Origin: Virgibacillus halotolerans
GTDB lineage: Bacteria > Bacillota > Bacilli > Bacillales > Amphibacillaceae
Assembly: GCF_016908515.1 (NCBI RefSeq)
Contig: NZ_JAFBEA010000002.1
Location: 124,001-188,000 of the forward strand
DNA: 64,000 bases
Direction: 5' to 3'
The first letter of the stretch is position 1; each line of letters starts with the position of its first letter. Below the pieces are notes generated by a model that ran no database searches, was not told the origin of the DNA, and saw only the letters and a program-made list of their open reading frames with translations. The position numbers and the translations under genes were made by a program. Below are positions 52,958 to 62,048 of the stretch, in pieces.

Positions 52958-54337
52958 ATGAAAAACAGTATTATGATAGGCATTGGCATGCTTGTTTGCC
53001 TATTTATTTTTTTACCAACGGTTCATGCAGGTAGTGGTAAACCGTACAAAGTTGATTCTGCAACTGTAGCGTTACGGGATGCACCAGACGAGAATGCAAC
53101 CGTTCTGGCTGAACTGAAAAACGGTGAAGAGGTTACCATTTTTCAAGAATCATTTGGTTGGGGAAAAACTTTTTATAACGGGAAAGAAGCGTGGTCCGCA
53201 TTACATCACCTTGCAGCAGTGAATGGTCCAGAGACGGAGACCGAGCAGGTAGATGCCGAACAACCGGATGCAAAAGAACAGCAAATTCAAACTACTGCTT
53301 CTTCGGATATAAATACGGAGTCTGGTGAATCTGTAGAAAGTGGACAACTGTACGAGGTTAACGTACCTGTCGCAAGATTACGTAATGCCCCTGATGAGAA
53401 TGCAACTATCATGACTAAATTAAACAATGGCGAGGCAGTTACTATTTTCCAAGAATCATTTGGTTGGGGAAAAACATTTTATAATGGGCAAGAAGTGTGG
53501 ATCGCTTTATATTTACTTGATAAAAAAAGTGAATCAACAAAAAGCATGATGTCAGAGGTAAACGAAGAAGCAGATCCACAACAAACAGAAGCGACTGAAA
53601 AAGAGGCGTCAGAAACAGAATCTGTTCCAAAAGACGAAAAAGAATTAGTGATAGAACCTAGTCAAAAAGAAGACGAAAAAAAGTCAGAAGCAGAACCTAG
53701 TCAAAAAAATAAAAAAGATGACGAAAAAGAAAAGATGACTGTCGAAACCAAGGATAAGGAAAAAAACGAGAATGTTCAAACGAAAAAAGGTGGAGAAAAG
53801 ACATTGTCTGGTTATCATTTTGTTATTGACGCTGGTCACGGTGGTAAAGATACCGGTGCGATTGGATCCAATGTATATGAAAAAACATTAACACTAGCTA
53901 CAGCGAAACAAGTCGAACAACAATTACATGATAAAGGGGCTACCGTTACATTAACTCGGACGGATGACACGTTTATTCCCTTGGACGAACGGGTGCAAAT
54001 AAGTAATTCCACTGACACAGATGTATTTATTAGTCTGCACTATAATGCATTTGAAGATCAATCTGTACGTGGAATCTATACCTTTTATTATAATGGTGTT
54101 GAGAATGAGAAGCTTGCCAATTCCGTTCAGAAATCACTGATCAACTATGTAAACTTTACTGATCGTGGAACGAAACAAGCGGATTATCAAGTGTTAAAAG
54201 ATAATAAACAACCAGCTTTACTCATTGAACTTGGTTTCATTAGTAATCCAGAGGAACAGAAGATTGTCCAAAACGATAGCTTTCAGGAAAAAGCCGCAAA
54301 GGGTATTGTTGCTGGATTGGAAGACTATTATAAATAG
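52958..54337 (+). CDS. SH3-domain N-acetylmuramoyl-L-alanine amidase
   Basis: A 459-residue secreted cell-wall hydrolase. Residues 1-25 are a signal peptide ('GMLVCLFIFLPTVHAGS'). Two bacterial SH3 repeats (~28-83 and ~127-182) share 'APDENAT' and 'FQESFGWGKTFYNG'. A long charged linker (~190-280) contains EPSQK repeats. The C-terminal Amidase_3 domain shows the Zn ligands: 'VIDAGHGG' (His), 'NVYEKTL' (Glu), 'ISLHYNA' (His), and catalytic Glu in 'LIELGFISN'. It cleaves the muramoyl-Ala bond. ATG 52958 follows TTGGAGG. Confidence 0.93.
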   Translation: MKNSIMIGIGMLVCLFIFLPTVHAGSGKPYKVDSATVALRDAPDENATVLAELKNGEEVTIFQESFGWGKTFYNGKEAWSALHHLAAVNGPETETEQVDAEQPDAKEQQIQTTASSDINTESGESVESGQLYEVNVPVARLRNAPDENATIMTKLNNGEAVTIFQESFGWGKTFYNGQEVWIALYLLDKKSESTKSMMSEVNEEADPQQTEATEKEASETESVPKDEKELVIEPSQKEDEKKSEAEPSQKNKKDDEKEKMTVETKDKEKNENVQTKKGGEKTLSGYHFVIDAGHGGKDTGAIGSNVYEKTLTLATAKQVEQQLHDKGATVTLTRTDDTFIPLDERVQISNSTDTDVFISLHYNAFEDQSVRGIYTFYYNGVENEKLANSVQKSLINYVNFTDRGTKQADYQVLKDNKQPALLIELGFISNPEEQKIVQNDSFQEKAAKGIVAGLEDYYK

Positions 54338-54426
54338 TCTTGAGTTTAGGGACGATCAACATATTGTCTGGATTTTAACTTTTTGACCAACCTAAGGTAT
54401 TCCTTTTAAAAGTAAAGAAAGAAGCG

Positions 54427-54473
54427 AAGGGGGTTAATCTAGTTAGTGCCTGTCGCTATAAACCCCCTTTTGG
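54427..54473 (+). terminator. Terminator after the amidase gene
   Basis: AAGGGGGTT (54427-54435) pairs with AACCCCCTT (54461-54469), then TTTGG. Confidence 0.7.
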
Positions 54474-54608
54474 TTCAGTGTGCTACTGGCGTCGTTAAAA
54501 GCGATAAACATCTTTCAATAAGTAGAAGTTGTAAAGAAGTTCCAGTGAGGAATGAATGTTCATAGAATTTAAGCATATGATTAACTAATAATATGCTGGA
54601 GGATTTCT

Positions 54609-55334
54609 ATGTCTTTATTGCCTTTAATTTTTTCTTCTTTATGTACAGGCTTAGGAGCATTGCCTATTTTATTAATAAAAAATGTTTCCCATAAAGGGAA
54701 GGATGGTTTGCTAGCCTATACTGCTGGTATCATGGTCGCCGCCTCAGCTTATGGATTGATTCCATCTGCTATTAAGCTATCCAATCTTACTGTTTTGGTA
54801 ATTGGGATTTTGATTGGTACGTTGGTTTTGACATTGTTGGAAAGTTTCATTCCGCATACTGATATAGACCATGCTAATCGTTCACCACGTAATTCTAAGG
54901 TTATTATTTTATTTTTAATTGCGATGTCACTACATAATCTTCCTGAAGGTTTGTCAGTCGGGATAAGTAACACAAGCGCAGTCCAGGATATAGGACCACT
55001 TGTTTCTTTTGCTATCGGTCTTCAAAATGTTCCAGAAGGATTTTTAGTAGCATTATTTTTAGTTACACAAAATGTTAGCCGACTTTATGCAATTCTGTTA
55101 GCAGTGTTAACAGGAATCTTTGAATTGTGTGCTGGATTAATAGGGATGTTTTTTGGCGAATCCTTTGCATTCATCATTCCTTATGGTCTTGCTTTCGCGG
55201 CAGGTTCCATGCTCTTTGTTATTTATAAGGAATTAATTCCGGAAAGTCATGGCGACGGGAATGAAAGAGCGTCCACATTGGCATTTATCTTTGGCTTTCT
55301 GACAATGATCATCTTAACTGAATGGTTTAAATAA
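54609..55334 (+). CDS. ZIP-family divalent metal transporter
   Basis: A 241-residue protein with about 8 membrane segments. The ZIP metal-site helices are visible: 'LIAMSLHNLPEGLSVGI' (TM4 HNxPEG) and 'SFAIGLQNVPEGFLVALF' (TM5, the usual HNxPEG with QN). Length and order match ZupT/GufA-like importers. GGAGG precedes the ATG. It probably imports Zn2+ or related metals. It is monocistronic. Confidence 0.88.
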   Translation: MSLLPLIFSSLCTGLGALPILLIKNVSHKGKDGLLAYTAGIMVAASAYGLIPSAIKLSNLTVLVIGILIGTLVLTLLESFIPHTDIDHANRSPRNSKVIILFLIAMSLHNLPEGLSVGISNTSAVQDIGPLVSFAIGLQNVPEGFLVALFLVTQNVSRLYAILLAVLTGIFELCAGLIGMFFGESFAFIIPYGLAFAAGSMLFVIYKELIPESHGDGNERASTLAFIFGFLTMIILTEWFK

Positions 55335-55440
55335 TAGACTGTTACATCCTGTTGCATATATCGAGTGCTGAGGTGCTTGTATACAAACGTAAAACATCGT
55401 CGCGAGTTGTCCGATTATTATCTATGAAACGATGCAAGCG

Positions 55441-55480
55441 CCAAATAATCCCCACTAGAAAATAGGTGGGGATTATTTGG
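55441..55480. terminator. 15-bp inverted repeat, bidirectional terminator-like
   Basis: CCAAATAATCCCCAC (55441-55455) pairs perfectly with GTGGGGATTATTTGG (55466-55480). No long T-run. The rest of 55335-55720 has no gene that I can support. Confidence 0.65.
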
Positions 55481-55720
55481 TATTCACATGCCGTTCTGCT
55501 GGTGCATCTAAAGGTGATTTTTAATTGATTTCGTGATAAATGACGCTTAAATCCATTGTCGAAATAATCAATTCTAGGTTTAACACTTTGACGGGTCTTT
55601 TTTTATTATATGATGATACTTTAAAACTTCTTAAATATTACCCGTCTTTGTGATAAAGTAAGACTATTAGAACATCGTCTTTATATAGAATGAAAATTGA
55701 TGATAGAGTGGGGTTTTGGC

Positions 55721-57577
55721 ATGTCTAAAGCAAAAAAGCGTTTGCTATTCATCGTTTATTTTTTATTATTATTTTTCATAATTAGAATGAATGCCATAGC
55801 AGTAGTTGAATGGTTAGATAAAAGCATGTTTGTTGATTACACAATGGACCATGCACAAGCAATCAATGATTCTTTTTATAATGGCGTCTCTTTAATATTT
55901 GCCATTACAGTTTTTTTATATGCCATTCTAGGATCTTCCATTGTAAGTCTTTTAATTGTAGATTTACTCATGCTTGGCATGGTTTTCGCAAATAATGTTA
56001 AAGTCGTAGAACGAAATGAATTTATTACATTCTCGGAACTTCAAACCGTTACTTCTCCAAAGGAGCTTTTAACTTTTGTAAGCGTTTCACCTGGTTCCGT
56101 AGTGTTCCTATTAATCGTAACGATCTTCATTTTGGTTGCGTTACAATTTTTGATAAAGAAGGTTTCAAAGAAAGTAAATTTTCGTATTGATAGAAGGATA
56201 CGGATTGTTCTATTTGTCGTGTCATTAACCATTATAGTAGCAATATTTGCAAAGCCAAACTATTATAATGAGCATGTTTTGAAGTATGAAGCATCCGATG
56301 TGCACAATTGGAACCCTTTAAAAAGGGCTCGTCAAGATGGCTTTTTACCAAGTTTTATGCATACCGTAAAACCAACTTATATGGATAAACCAGCTGGATA
56401 TAAGAAGGAAAAGGTATTAGAAATCTCGGAGAAATATAGTAAGATTTCACGGCAAATTAACGAAAAACGAGATAAGTCGGTCAATGATTCTCAAACACTG
56501 CTTTATTTAAGCGAATCATTAATGGATCCAGAACAGTTACCCAACCTTTTATTAAATGATTCACCCATTCCGTTTATATCTAAGATGGCTAAAAACAATA
56601 TTGGCGGGACAATGTACAGTCAATATATAGGTGGGGGAACCGCTAATATAGAGTGGTCTATTTTAACATCCTTTAGCTTAGAGGTTTTCCGTGAACCAAT
56701 GGTGGTAACTCCTTATTCGGATTTTTATTCACAATCAAAAAATCACCATACTATATTAGATTTCTATACGAAAGATAAGGTTGCCGTTCACCCATATACT
56801 GCACATCTTTACAAAAGGAGAACGATCTATGATGCGATAGGTTTTGATGAATTTCACTACCTGGACCATGGCATTAAGCATACTGATAAATTAGGAACTC
56901 ATAAAAGGGTTTCGGATGAAGCTTTGAATAAAGATATTTTAGAAGTTGCAAACCAAAAAGATGTGGGGCTCATACATGTCTTATCGATGCAAAACCATTC
57001 TCCTTATAAAGCGGAAATTCCTGACATGGATTACAAACCGAAAATCAACTTGGATGTTTATCCAAAAGACAAAGAGAAAGAGCTATTTAATTATTTGCAG
57101 GGAATTCATGCCTCGGATAAAGCGGCTGAAGCATTGGTTACTCAACTTGAAAAATCCGATAAGGAAGTTAATCTTCTATTTTATGGGGATCATTTCCCTA
57201 GCGTTTTCAGAGGAACTGAAGATCAATTTAAAGGGGATCAGCTCCATGAAACGCCATGGTTTATGATGATGAACCATGGCAGAAGTGAGAAAGGTGTTCA
57301 ACTTGATGGATTATCTCCCGCTTTCTTTGTTCCAGTACTGTTGAAAGAAGGGAATTACTACGTATCACCGTATCAAGGATTAATGGATGAGCTATTAACA
57401 CAAGGCGTAAAACGAATCGGTAAAAATTATGTGGTGACAGAGGAAGGCAAAGTATACGACAATGCGTTGCCAAAAGATTTGTTGGCGATGATTCACGACT
57501 ATCGGATTGTTCAATACGATGCGCTCTTTGGGCATAACTGGCTATCCGATGACTTTTATACAGAAATGAATAAGTAG
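55721..57577 (+). CDS. LtaS-family lipoteichoic acid synthase-like enzyme
   Basis: A 618-residue membrane enzyme: about five N-terminal hydrophobic segments (to ~residue 185) and an extracellular alkaline-phosphatase-fold domain. 'LLYLSESLMDPEQLPNLL' (first metal Glu) and 'YIGGGTANIEWSILTSF' (catalytic Thr) match LtaS; 'LFYGDHFPSVFRG' holds Asp-His metal ligands near the end. It transfers or polymerises glycerol phosphate from phosphatidylglycerol. ATG 55721 with GTGGGG upstream is preferred to the earlier 55697. A YqgS/YvgJ-type paralogue or primase is as likely as the main LtaS. Confidence 0.88.
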   Translation: MSKAKKRLLFIVYFLLLFFIIRMNAIAVVEWLDKSMFVDYTMDHAQAINDSFYNGVSLIFAITVFLYAILGSSIVSLLIVDLLMLGMVFANNVKVVERNEFITFSELQTVTSPKELLTFVSVSPGSVVFLLIVTIFILVALQFLIKKVSKKVNFRIDRRIRIVLFVVSLTIIVAIFAKPNYYNEHVLKYEASDVHNWNPLKRARQDGFLPSFMHTVKPTYMDKPAGYKKEKVLEISEKYSKISRQINEKRDKSVNDSQTLLYLSESLMDPEQLPNLLLNDSPIPFISKMAKNNIGGTMYSQYIGGGTANIEWSILTSFSLEVFREPMVVTPYSDFYSQSKNHHTILDFYTKDKVAVHPYTAHLYKRRTIYDAIGFDEFHYLDHGIKHTDKLGTHKRVSDEALNKDILEVANQKDVGLIHVLSMQNHSPYKAEIPDMDYKPKINLDVYPKDKEKELFNYLQGIHASDKAAEALVTQLEKSDKEVNLLFYGDHFPSVFRGTEDQFKGDQLHETPWFMMMNHGRSEKGVQLDGLSPAFFVPVLLKEGNYYVSPYQGLMDELLTQGVKRIGKNYVVTEEGKVYDNALPKDLLAMIHDYRIVQYDALFGHNWLSDDFYTEMNK

Positions 57578-57686
57578 AGGAGTTGGGTTTTTAAAATACT
57601 AGAAAAAAACTTGACCACAACAGAAAATTAATGATAGTATGAATTTAACATTAATTTAATAATGAAATCATGTGACTGATACGATT

Positions 57687-57740
57687 AGGCATGGTGAGAA
57701 CAAGGGCTTGCGGAAGCCGTGTACTCACTTTGCCTTTTTT
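57687..57740 (+). terminator. Two-stem terminator before the DUF218 gene
   Basis: Nested pairing AGGC/GCCT (57687-57690 with 57732-57735) and GTGAG/CTCAC (57694-57698 with 57724-57728) encloses GGCTT/AAGCC (57705-57709 with 57714-57718), then TTTTTT. The shape could also be a small leader RNA, since a coding unit starts 40 bases later. Confidence 0.6.
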
Positions 57741-57780
57741 AGTGCCAAAAGACAGTGGTTAATAAGGTATGGAGGTGAAT

Positions 57781-57843
57781 ATGAAGAAATATAGATCTTT
57801 GCTTAAAAAGTTGATTTTATGGAGGGAAAATAATGAAGACTAA
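57781..57843 (+). CDS. 20-codon leader ORF overlapping the DUF218 gene
   Basis: ATG at 57781 follows an ideal GGAGGTGAAT and encodes MKKYRSLLKKLILWRENNED, then TAA at 57841. The end overlaps the start of the next gene (57833) by 11 bases in another frame, and that gene's GGAGGG lies inside it. This looks like translational coupling. The peptide is basic and amphipathic at its start. It could simply be the damaged N-terminus of an older gene. Confidence 0.5.
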   Translation: MKKYRSLLKKLILWRENNED

Positions 57844-59023
57844 AATTTTACATTTATTGCTTGTTTTATTTTTAATGGCAGGCCTTGCAGCTTGCGATAA
57901 TGTTAATCCAGGGTCAAGTGAAGACGGACAAACAGCATCTAAAGGTGACCACAACACGGAAAGTGTAGAAGAAAGCGATGAGGAACAGGATGTAGACGAT
58001 TTATTTAATAAAGTGAAAAATAATTCTCCCACGAGCGAACGAATTCAGGCTCTAAAAGATATCGCCATGCATTTTTATTGGTATGGAGGGGATTTGAAGG
58101 TAGCTGAAGAAGAAGTTTTCAAGGGAATTACGTTACACGGAGACTATGATGTTGTTGAAGAGGCATTTAAACAGGCAGCTGTCATTGAACCTCATGATGT
58201 AGATTTGAAATATGCGCTAGCCTCCACACAGATTTTGCAAAAGGAAGTCCCGGAAGCATTAAACACATATGAAGAAATGATGAATGAGGATGAAAATCAC
58301 TTTGATGCAACATTGATGCACGGCATTTATTCTATGGTAGAAGGCGATGATCAACGCTATAAGGCAGACTTCGATCAATTGGATAAAATTGACGAAACTA
58401 AAGCAAAGGAATACCGTGATCGCGTTGATTTAGTGGATGAAATGAAAGGGGTTACGCTGGAGACTGAAGTACCAGATGATTTGAAAGAGGAAGACCATGC
58501 TTTCATCGTACTTGGCTATGCGCTCTCTGAAGACGGTAAAATGGAGGATACACTGATTGAAAGATTAAAAGTTGCTAAAGAAGCAGCGGAAGCGTATCCA
58601 GATTCAAAAATTATTGTCACTGGTGGTGTGCCGAAAAAAGGCATCACCGAGGCAGATGTCATGTTTGACTGGCTCGTTGAAAACGGCATTGCCAAAGAGC
58701 GTATTATTAAAGAGGACATGGCAACAGACACAATCGAAACCGGCCTCTTTTCCATGAATATAGTGAAAGAAAAGCAATTAAAGGACGTTACACTGATCAC
58801 AAGTGCATCGCATATGAGAAGAGCGCTAGTTGTCTTTAATGAGATGAATCATTTGTTAGAGAAACAGGGCGACGATACAGAGCGTGATATTAACAATATC
58901 GTGTATATGGATTTTGACGATGAAGACGAAGTAAAGGAAGTTTCACAGGATGAGGAGTTAGTTATTTATCGTGACCTGGTCCGAGCAAGCGGTATTTGGC
59001 AGTTCCCGGGGATGCAACGATAG
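57833..59023 (+). CDS. YdcF-like DUF218 lipoprotein with TPR-type N-terminus
   Basis: A 396-residue exported protein. The lipobox 'LAAC' is near residue 21, followed by an acidic linker. Residues ~60-190 resemble helical tetratricopeptide-like repeats ('AFKQAAVIEPHDVDLKYALASTQIL', 'ALNTYEEMMNEDENHFDATL'). The C-terminal DUF218 domain has 'HAFIVLGYALSEDGKMEDTLIERL', 'KIIVTGGVPKKGITEADVMFDWL' and 'TLITSASHMRRALVVF', the SanA/YdcF pattern. Its role is unknown, probably in the envelope. Translation appears coupled to the upstream leader ORF. Confidence 0.85.
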   Translation: MKTKILHLLLVLFLMAGLAACDNVNPGSSEDGQTASKGDHNTESVEESDEEQDVDDLFNKVKNNSPTSERIQALKDIAMHFYWYGGDLKVAEEEVFKGITLHGDYDVVEEAFKQAAVIEPHDVDLKYALASTQILQKEVPEALNTYEEMMNEDENHFDATLMHGIYSMVEGDDQRYKADFDQLDKIDETKAKEYRDRVDLVDEMKGVTLETEVPDDLKEEDHAFIVLGYALSEDGKMEDTLIERLKVAKEAAEAYPDSKIIVTGGVPKKGITEADVMFDWLVENGIAKERIIKEDMATDTIETGLFSMNIVKEKQLKDVTLITSASHMRRALVVFNEMNHLLEKQGDDTERDINNIVYMDFDDEDEVKEVSQDEELVIYRDLVRASGIWQFPGMQR

Positions 59024-59081
59024 AACTAATAATACTATAAAAATGGAATCTTTGAGTCAGTGAAGTTTTGACTATGATGAG

Positions 59082-59114
59082 AGGTTAAGCTGTTTTATAT
59101 GCTTAACCTTTTTG
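59082..59114 (+). terminator. Terminator after the DUF218 gene
   Basis: AGGTTAAGC (59082-59090) pairs with GCTTAACCT (59101-59109), followed by TTTT. Confidence 0.85.
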
Positions 59115-59327
59115 AAATTGTAACAACTATGAATTTATGTATCTGGGATATGTAAGGACTTTTTTAGAAAAGGACCATGCGTTATTTAGTGTTAACATAC
59201 CTGAAATATCAAGGTTGGTAAAGATTTGGGAATGATGAGATTGCTGTTGTAGGGGCGTCGGCGTATGGTAGGAATAAAAAATCTGTGCTATAGAGCGAAT
59301 AAAAATTATTAGACGCTTACTATTGCC

Positions 59328-59359
59328 CCCTCTAACATGAATAAACATGCTAAAGAGGG
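59328..59359 (-). terminator. Terminator of the CoA-transferase operon
   Basis: CCCTCT (59328-59333) with AGAGGG (59354-59359) and inner CATG/CATG. It lies 14 bases beyond the minus-strand CoA-transferase stop. The rest of the 59024-59372 gap is empty. Confidence 0.6.
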
Positions 59360-59372
59360 ATCATAACTATTG

Positions 59373-60578
59373 TTACTTAACAGAAAGGTGATCTCGACTC
59401 GACTTTACGACACCTTGTTCTAAGAATTTATTAATCTCATTTTCCATATATCCTAGACTTTCCAAAATGCTTACAGTGTGTTCTCCCAATTTTGGCGGAA
59501 AGGTGCGAATATGTCCAGGGGTTCTGGAAAAGTGTAGTGGAAGACCAAGTGTTTTATATTTGCCAATTTCTGCACTCTCCTTTTCCTGAACCATTCCACG
59601 TTCGATGACATGAGGATCCTTCAAGGCTTCAGACAGTTTGTTCACAGGTCCAGCAGGAATTTTAATATCTTCGAAGAAATCATCCCATTCCTGTCTGGTG
59701 CGCTGGATGAATATATCCTCAAGTAATGGGATTAACGTTTTTCGATGGATCACCCTACCTTTATTTTTTTCATACATTGGATCTTTCAAACTATCTACAT
59801 CAATCTTGTCTATAAATGCTAACCACATCTTATCATTAGCCATAGCGACAACAAAACTGCCATCAGATGCTTGAAAGACTTGATAAGGTACGATGTTCGG
59901 ATGTTCTGTACCAAGAGGTTCAGGATTCTCTCCCGTTTCAAAATAGCTACTTGCTAGATATGTTTGCCATGATATTATTGTGTCGAGTAAGGCGGCATCA
60001 ATCCACTGTCCTTCGCCAGATTGTTGACGTTCTTGAAGGGCTACAAGAATGCCAAATGCAGCCCACATTCCAGTTCCAAGGTCTGCAAAAGAGTATCCAG
60101 CTTTAACTGGTTCGCCCCCTTTTTCTCCTGTTACAGACATTAGACCTCCCATTGCTTGCGCTAATACATCATAGCCAGGTTTATGGGCATATTTTCCTTT
60201 TTGTCCGAAGCCGGAAATGGAAGCTAGAATGATACCCTGATTCCGTTCTTTCATCACTTCATAAGACAGGCCTAACTTTTCAAGTGTGCCAGGTCTAAAG
60301 TTTTCTATCACTACGTCCGCATCTTCGATTAATTTTAGTAGAATTTCTTTTCCTGCCTTCGTTTTTAAATTAAGGCTAATACTTTTTTTATTGCGGTTAA
60401 TACTTAAAAAATAAGTACTCCAATCCTTTATAAAAGGCGGTCCAAGATGACGGGTGTCATCTCCATTAGGTGTTTCTACTTTTATAACTTCAGCCCCTAA
60501 ATCAGAAAACATCATTGTAGCGTATGGTCCACTTAATAAACGTGATAAATCAATAATTTTAATATTACTTAAAGGCAA
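59373..60578 (-). CDS. CaiB/BaiF family III CoA transferase
   Basis: A 401-residue class III CoA transferase: 'IKIIDLSRLLSGPYATMMFSDLGAEVIKVETPNGDDTRHLGPP', 'NRNKKSISLNLKTKAG', 'ADVVIENFRPGTLEKLGLSYE' (catalytic Asp is in 'GYDVLAQAMGG'), and 'FADLGTGMWAAFG'. It moves CoA between acyl-CoA and a carboxylic acid. The TTG at 60578, 8 bases after GGAG, gives the usual family start; ATG 60593 lacks a ribosome binding site. It is the last gene of the sigma-54 operon. Confidence 0.9.
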   Translation of the reverse strand: MPLSNIKIIDLSRLLSGPYATMMFSDLGAEVIKVETPNGDDTRHLGPPFIKDWSTYFLSINRNKKSISLNLKTKAGKEILLKLIEDADVVIENFRPGTLEKLGLSYEVMKERNQGIILASISGFGQKGKYAHKPGYDVLAQAMGGLMSVTGEKGGEPVKAGYSFADLGTGMWAAFGILVALQERQQSGEGQWIDAALLDTIISWQTYLASSYFETGENPEPLGTEHPNIVPYQVFQASDGSFVVAMANDKMWLAFIDKIDVDSLKDPMYEKNKGRVIHRKTLIPLLEDIFIQRTRQEWDDFFEDIKIPAGPVNKLSEALKDPHVIERGMVQEKESAEIGKYKTLGLPLHFSRTPGHIRTFPPKLGEHTVSILESLGYMENEINKFLEQGVVKSSRDHLSVK

Positions 60579-60683
60579 AATAAACATCTCCATTTCTTAT
60601 TTAATCAACCTATTATTGAATCATAATACGTAAATAGTTTATAACTATAGCAATAGATCACTGTTAAATGAGATTAGTGATTA

Positions 60684-61964
60684 TTAGAAGGCCCCCCCAA
60701 TGACGACGAATATTAACCATGAGATAAATGGACCAATTAAAACAAAAATTCCTGCTGTTGCCAGTAGCTGTATAAAGAATTTACGCTCTCCCATCCCTTG
60801 AACGTTCGATAAGAACAATGCGCCAACAGTTGAAAAGGGACTTAGGTCTACGATACTTGCTGAGATAGAAATAGCGGACACAACACCCATAGTCGATATA
60901 GATGGATCACTAAGGATAGGCACCCCTAAAGGTATAATCGCTGCAAGAAATCCGGTTGTAGAAGCAAAGGCAGATATAATCCCCCCTACATATGAAGCTA
61001 TAAGAGATGCGATCACCGGGTTACCGATCATACCGATTAAATTCTGCATTAAAATCATGGCACCAACTTGCTCCATTATACCGATAAAAGTGACTATTCC
61101 TGAAACCATAATGATAGCCGACCATGGCATGATTTTAAAGATTTCTCCTTGTATTTTGGGCGTTAAACAAGCAAGCAGAAGACCTAAAGATAATGCTGCA
61201 AAACCAATATCGCCATCGAACCCAATGACGAAAATTATCAGAAGAACTATACCTATGATAGAAAGTGTGTTATAAATATTCACCTTTGGCTTAGGCTGGT
61301 TTTTGGACTCTTCATATACTGGCTGATTAATAATACCTAAAGGTTGGGGGATCGATTCCTTGTAAAGTCGAATTCCACCTAATGAAACAAACGCGATTAA
61401 AGCTAGGAAAGTATAAAAGGCAAAAGTGTTCATATAAAGAGCTACTTCCGAGAAAGGAAGCCCTTCTGAATTCATTACACCCTTGATGATAATTCCAAAG
61501 ATATTAAGTGGTGAGAAACTACCTGCCATACAACCTGCTTGTATCATAATGGCAATTAATAAGGGATTGATCTTTTGTTTATAGGCGATTCTAAAGCCAA
61601 TACCTGCAAGTATAGACGCGACAGCAATTGCTGAAGTACCTATAGAAGTTAGAACCATTCCAAGAAAAAATATAACCCAGGGAATCAAACCGATATTCCC
61701 CTTCACCATTCCAAGCCCCCATCCGGTAATTAGATCTAGTGTTCCATTTTTTTGAATAACGGCGAAAAGATATGTTACACCAAATAACAAAATAAATAGG
61801 TCCGCTGGAAAACTAGCATAAATATCGTCAATGGTAACTGTTCCTGTAAAAGACATTAAAACAAAAGCAGTAACAAAAGCTAAAATACCAATGTTAACCG
61901 ATAAAAAAGTGCTCACTACAAACATTAGTAATAGTAATATAATAGTAACCGCTTCTAGTCCCAT
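60684..61964 (-). CDS. MatC-type dicarboxylate carrier
   Basis: A 426-residue protein with about 12 membrane segments. The N-terminal MatC domain ('FLSVNIGILAFVTAFVLMSFTGTVTIDDIYASFPADLFILLFGVTYLFAVIQKNGTLDL') is clear. 'SPLNIFGIIIKGVMN' and 'SASIVDLSPFSTVGALFLSN' are the pore-like loops of this ion-transporter group. MatC of rhizobia is a malonate carrier. AAAGGGGG precedes the ATG. It is the importer of the acid activated by the neighbouring CoA transferase. Confidence 0.85.
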   Translation of the reverse strand: MGLEAVTIILLLLMFVVSTFLSVNIGILAFVTAFVLMSFTGTVTIDDIYASFPADLFILLFGVTYLFAVIQKNGTLDLITGWGLGMVKGNIGLIPWVIFFLGMVLTSIGTSAIAVASILAGIGFRIAYKQKINPLLIAIMIQAGCMAGSFSPLNIFGIIIKGVMNSEGLPFSEVALYMNTFAFYTFLALIAFVSLGGIRLYKESIPQPLGIINQPVYEESKNQPKPKVNIYNTLSIIGIVLLIIFVIGFDGDIGFAALSLGLLLACLTPKIQGEIFKIMPWSAIIMVSGIVTFIGIMEQVGAMILMQNLIGMIGNPVIASLIASYVGGIISAFASTTGFLAAIIPLGVPILSDPSISTMGVVSAISISASIVDLSPFSTVGALFLSNVQGMGERKFFIQLLATAGIFVLIGPFISWLIFVVIGGAF

Positions 61965-62048
61965 AATTTACCCCCTTTACATTAATTTGATTGCGCTTTC
62001 ATTTTAAAGTTAGATTGATCATACTGTATAAAAAGCTTGGATACAATT

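Noticed and set aside
57661-57740. Riboswitch (fluoride, Mn or preQ1 type)
   Set aside because: The nested hairpin with T-run does not contain the conserved cores of these classes; a terminator explains it better.
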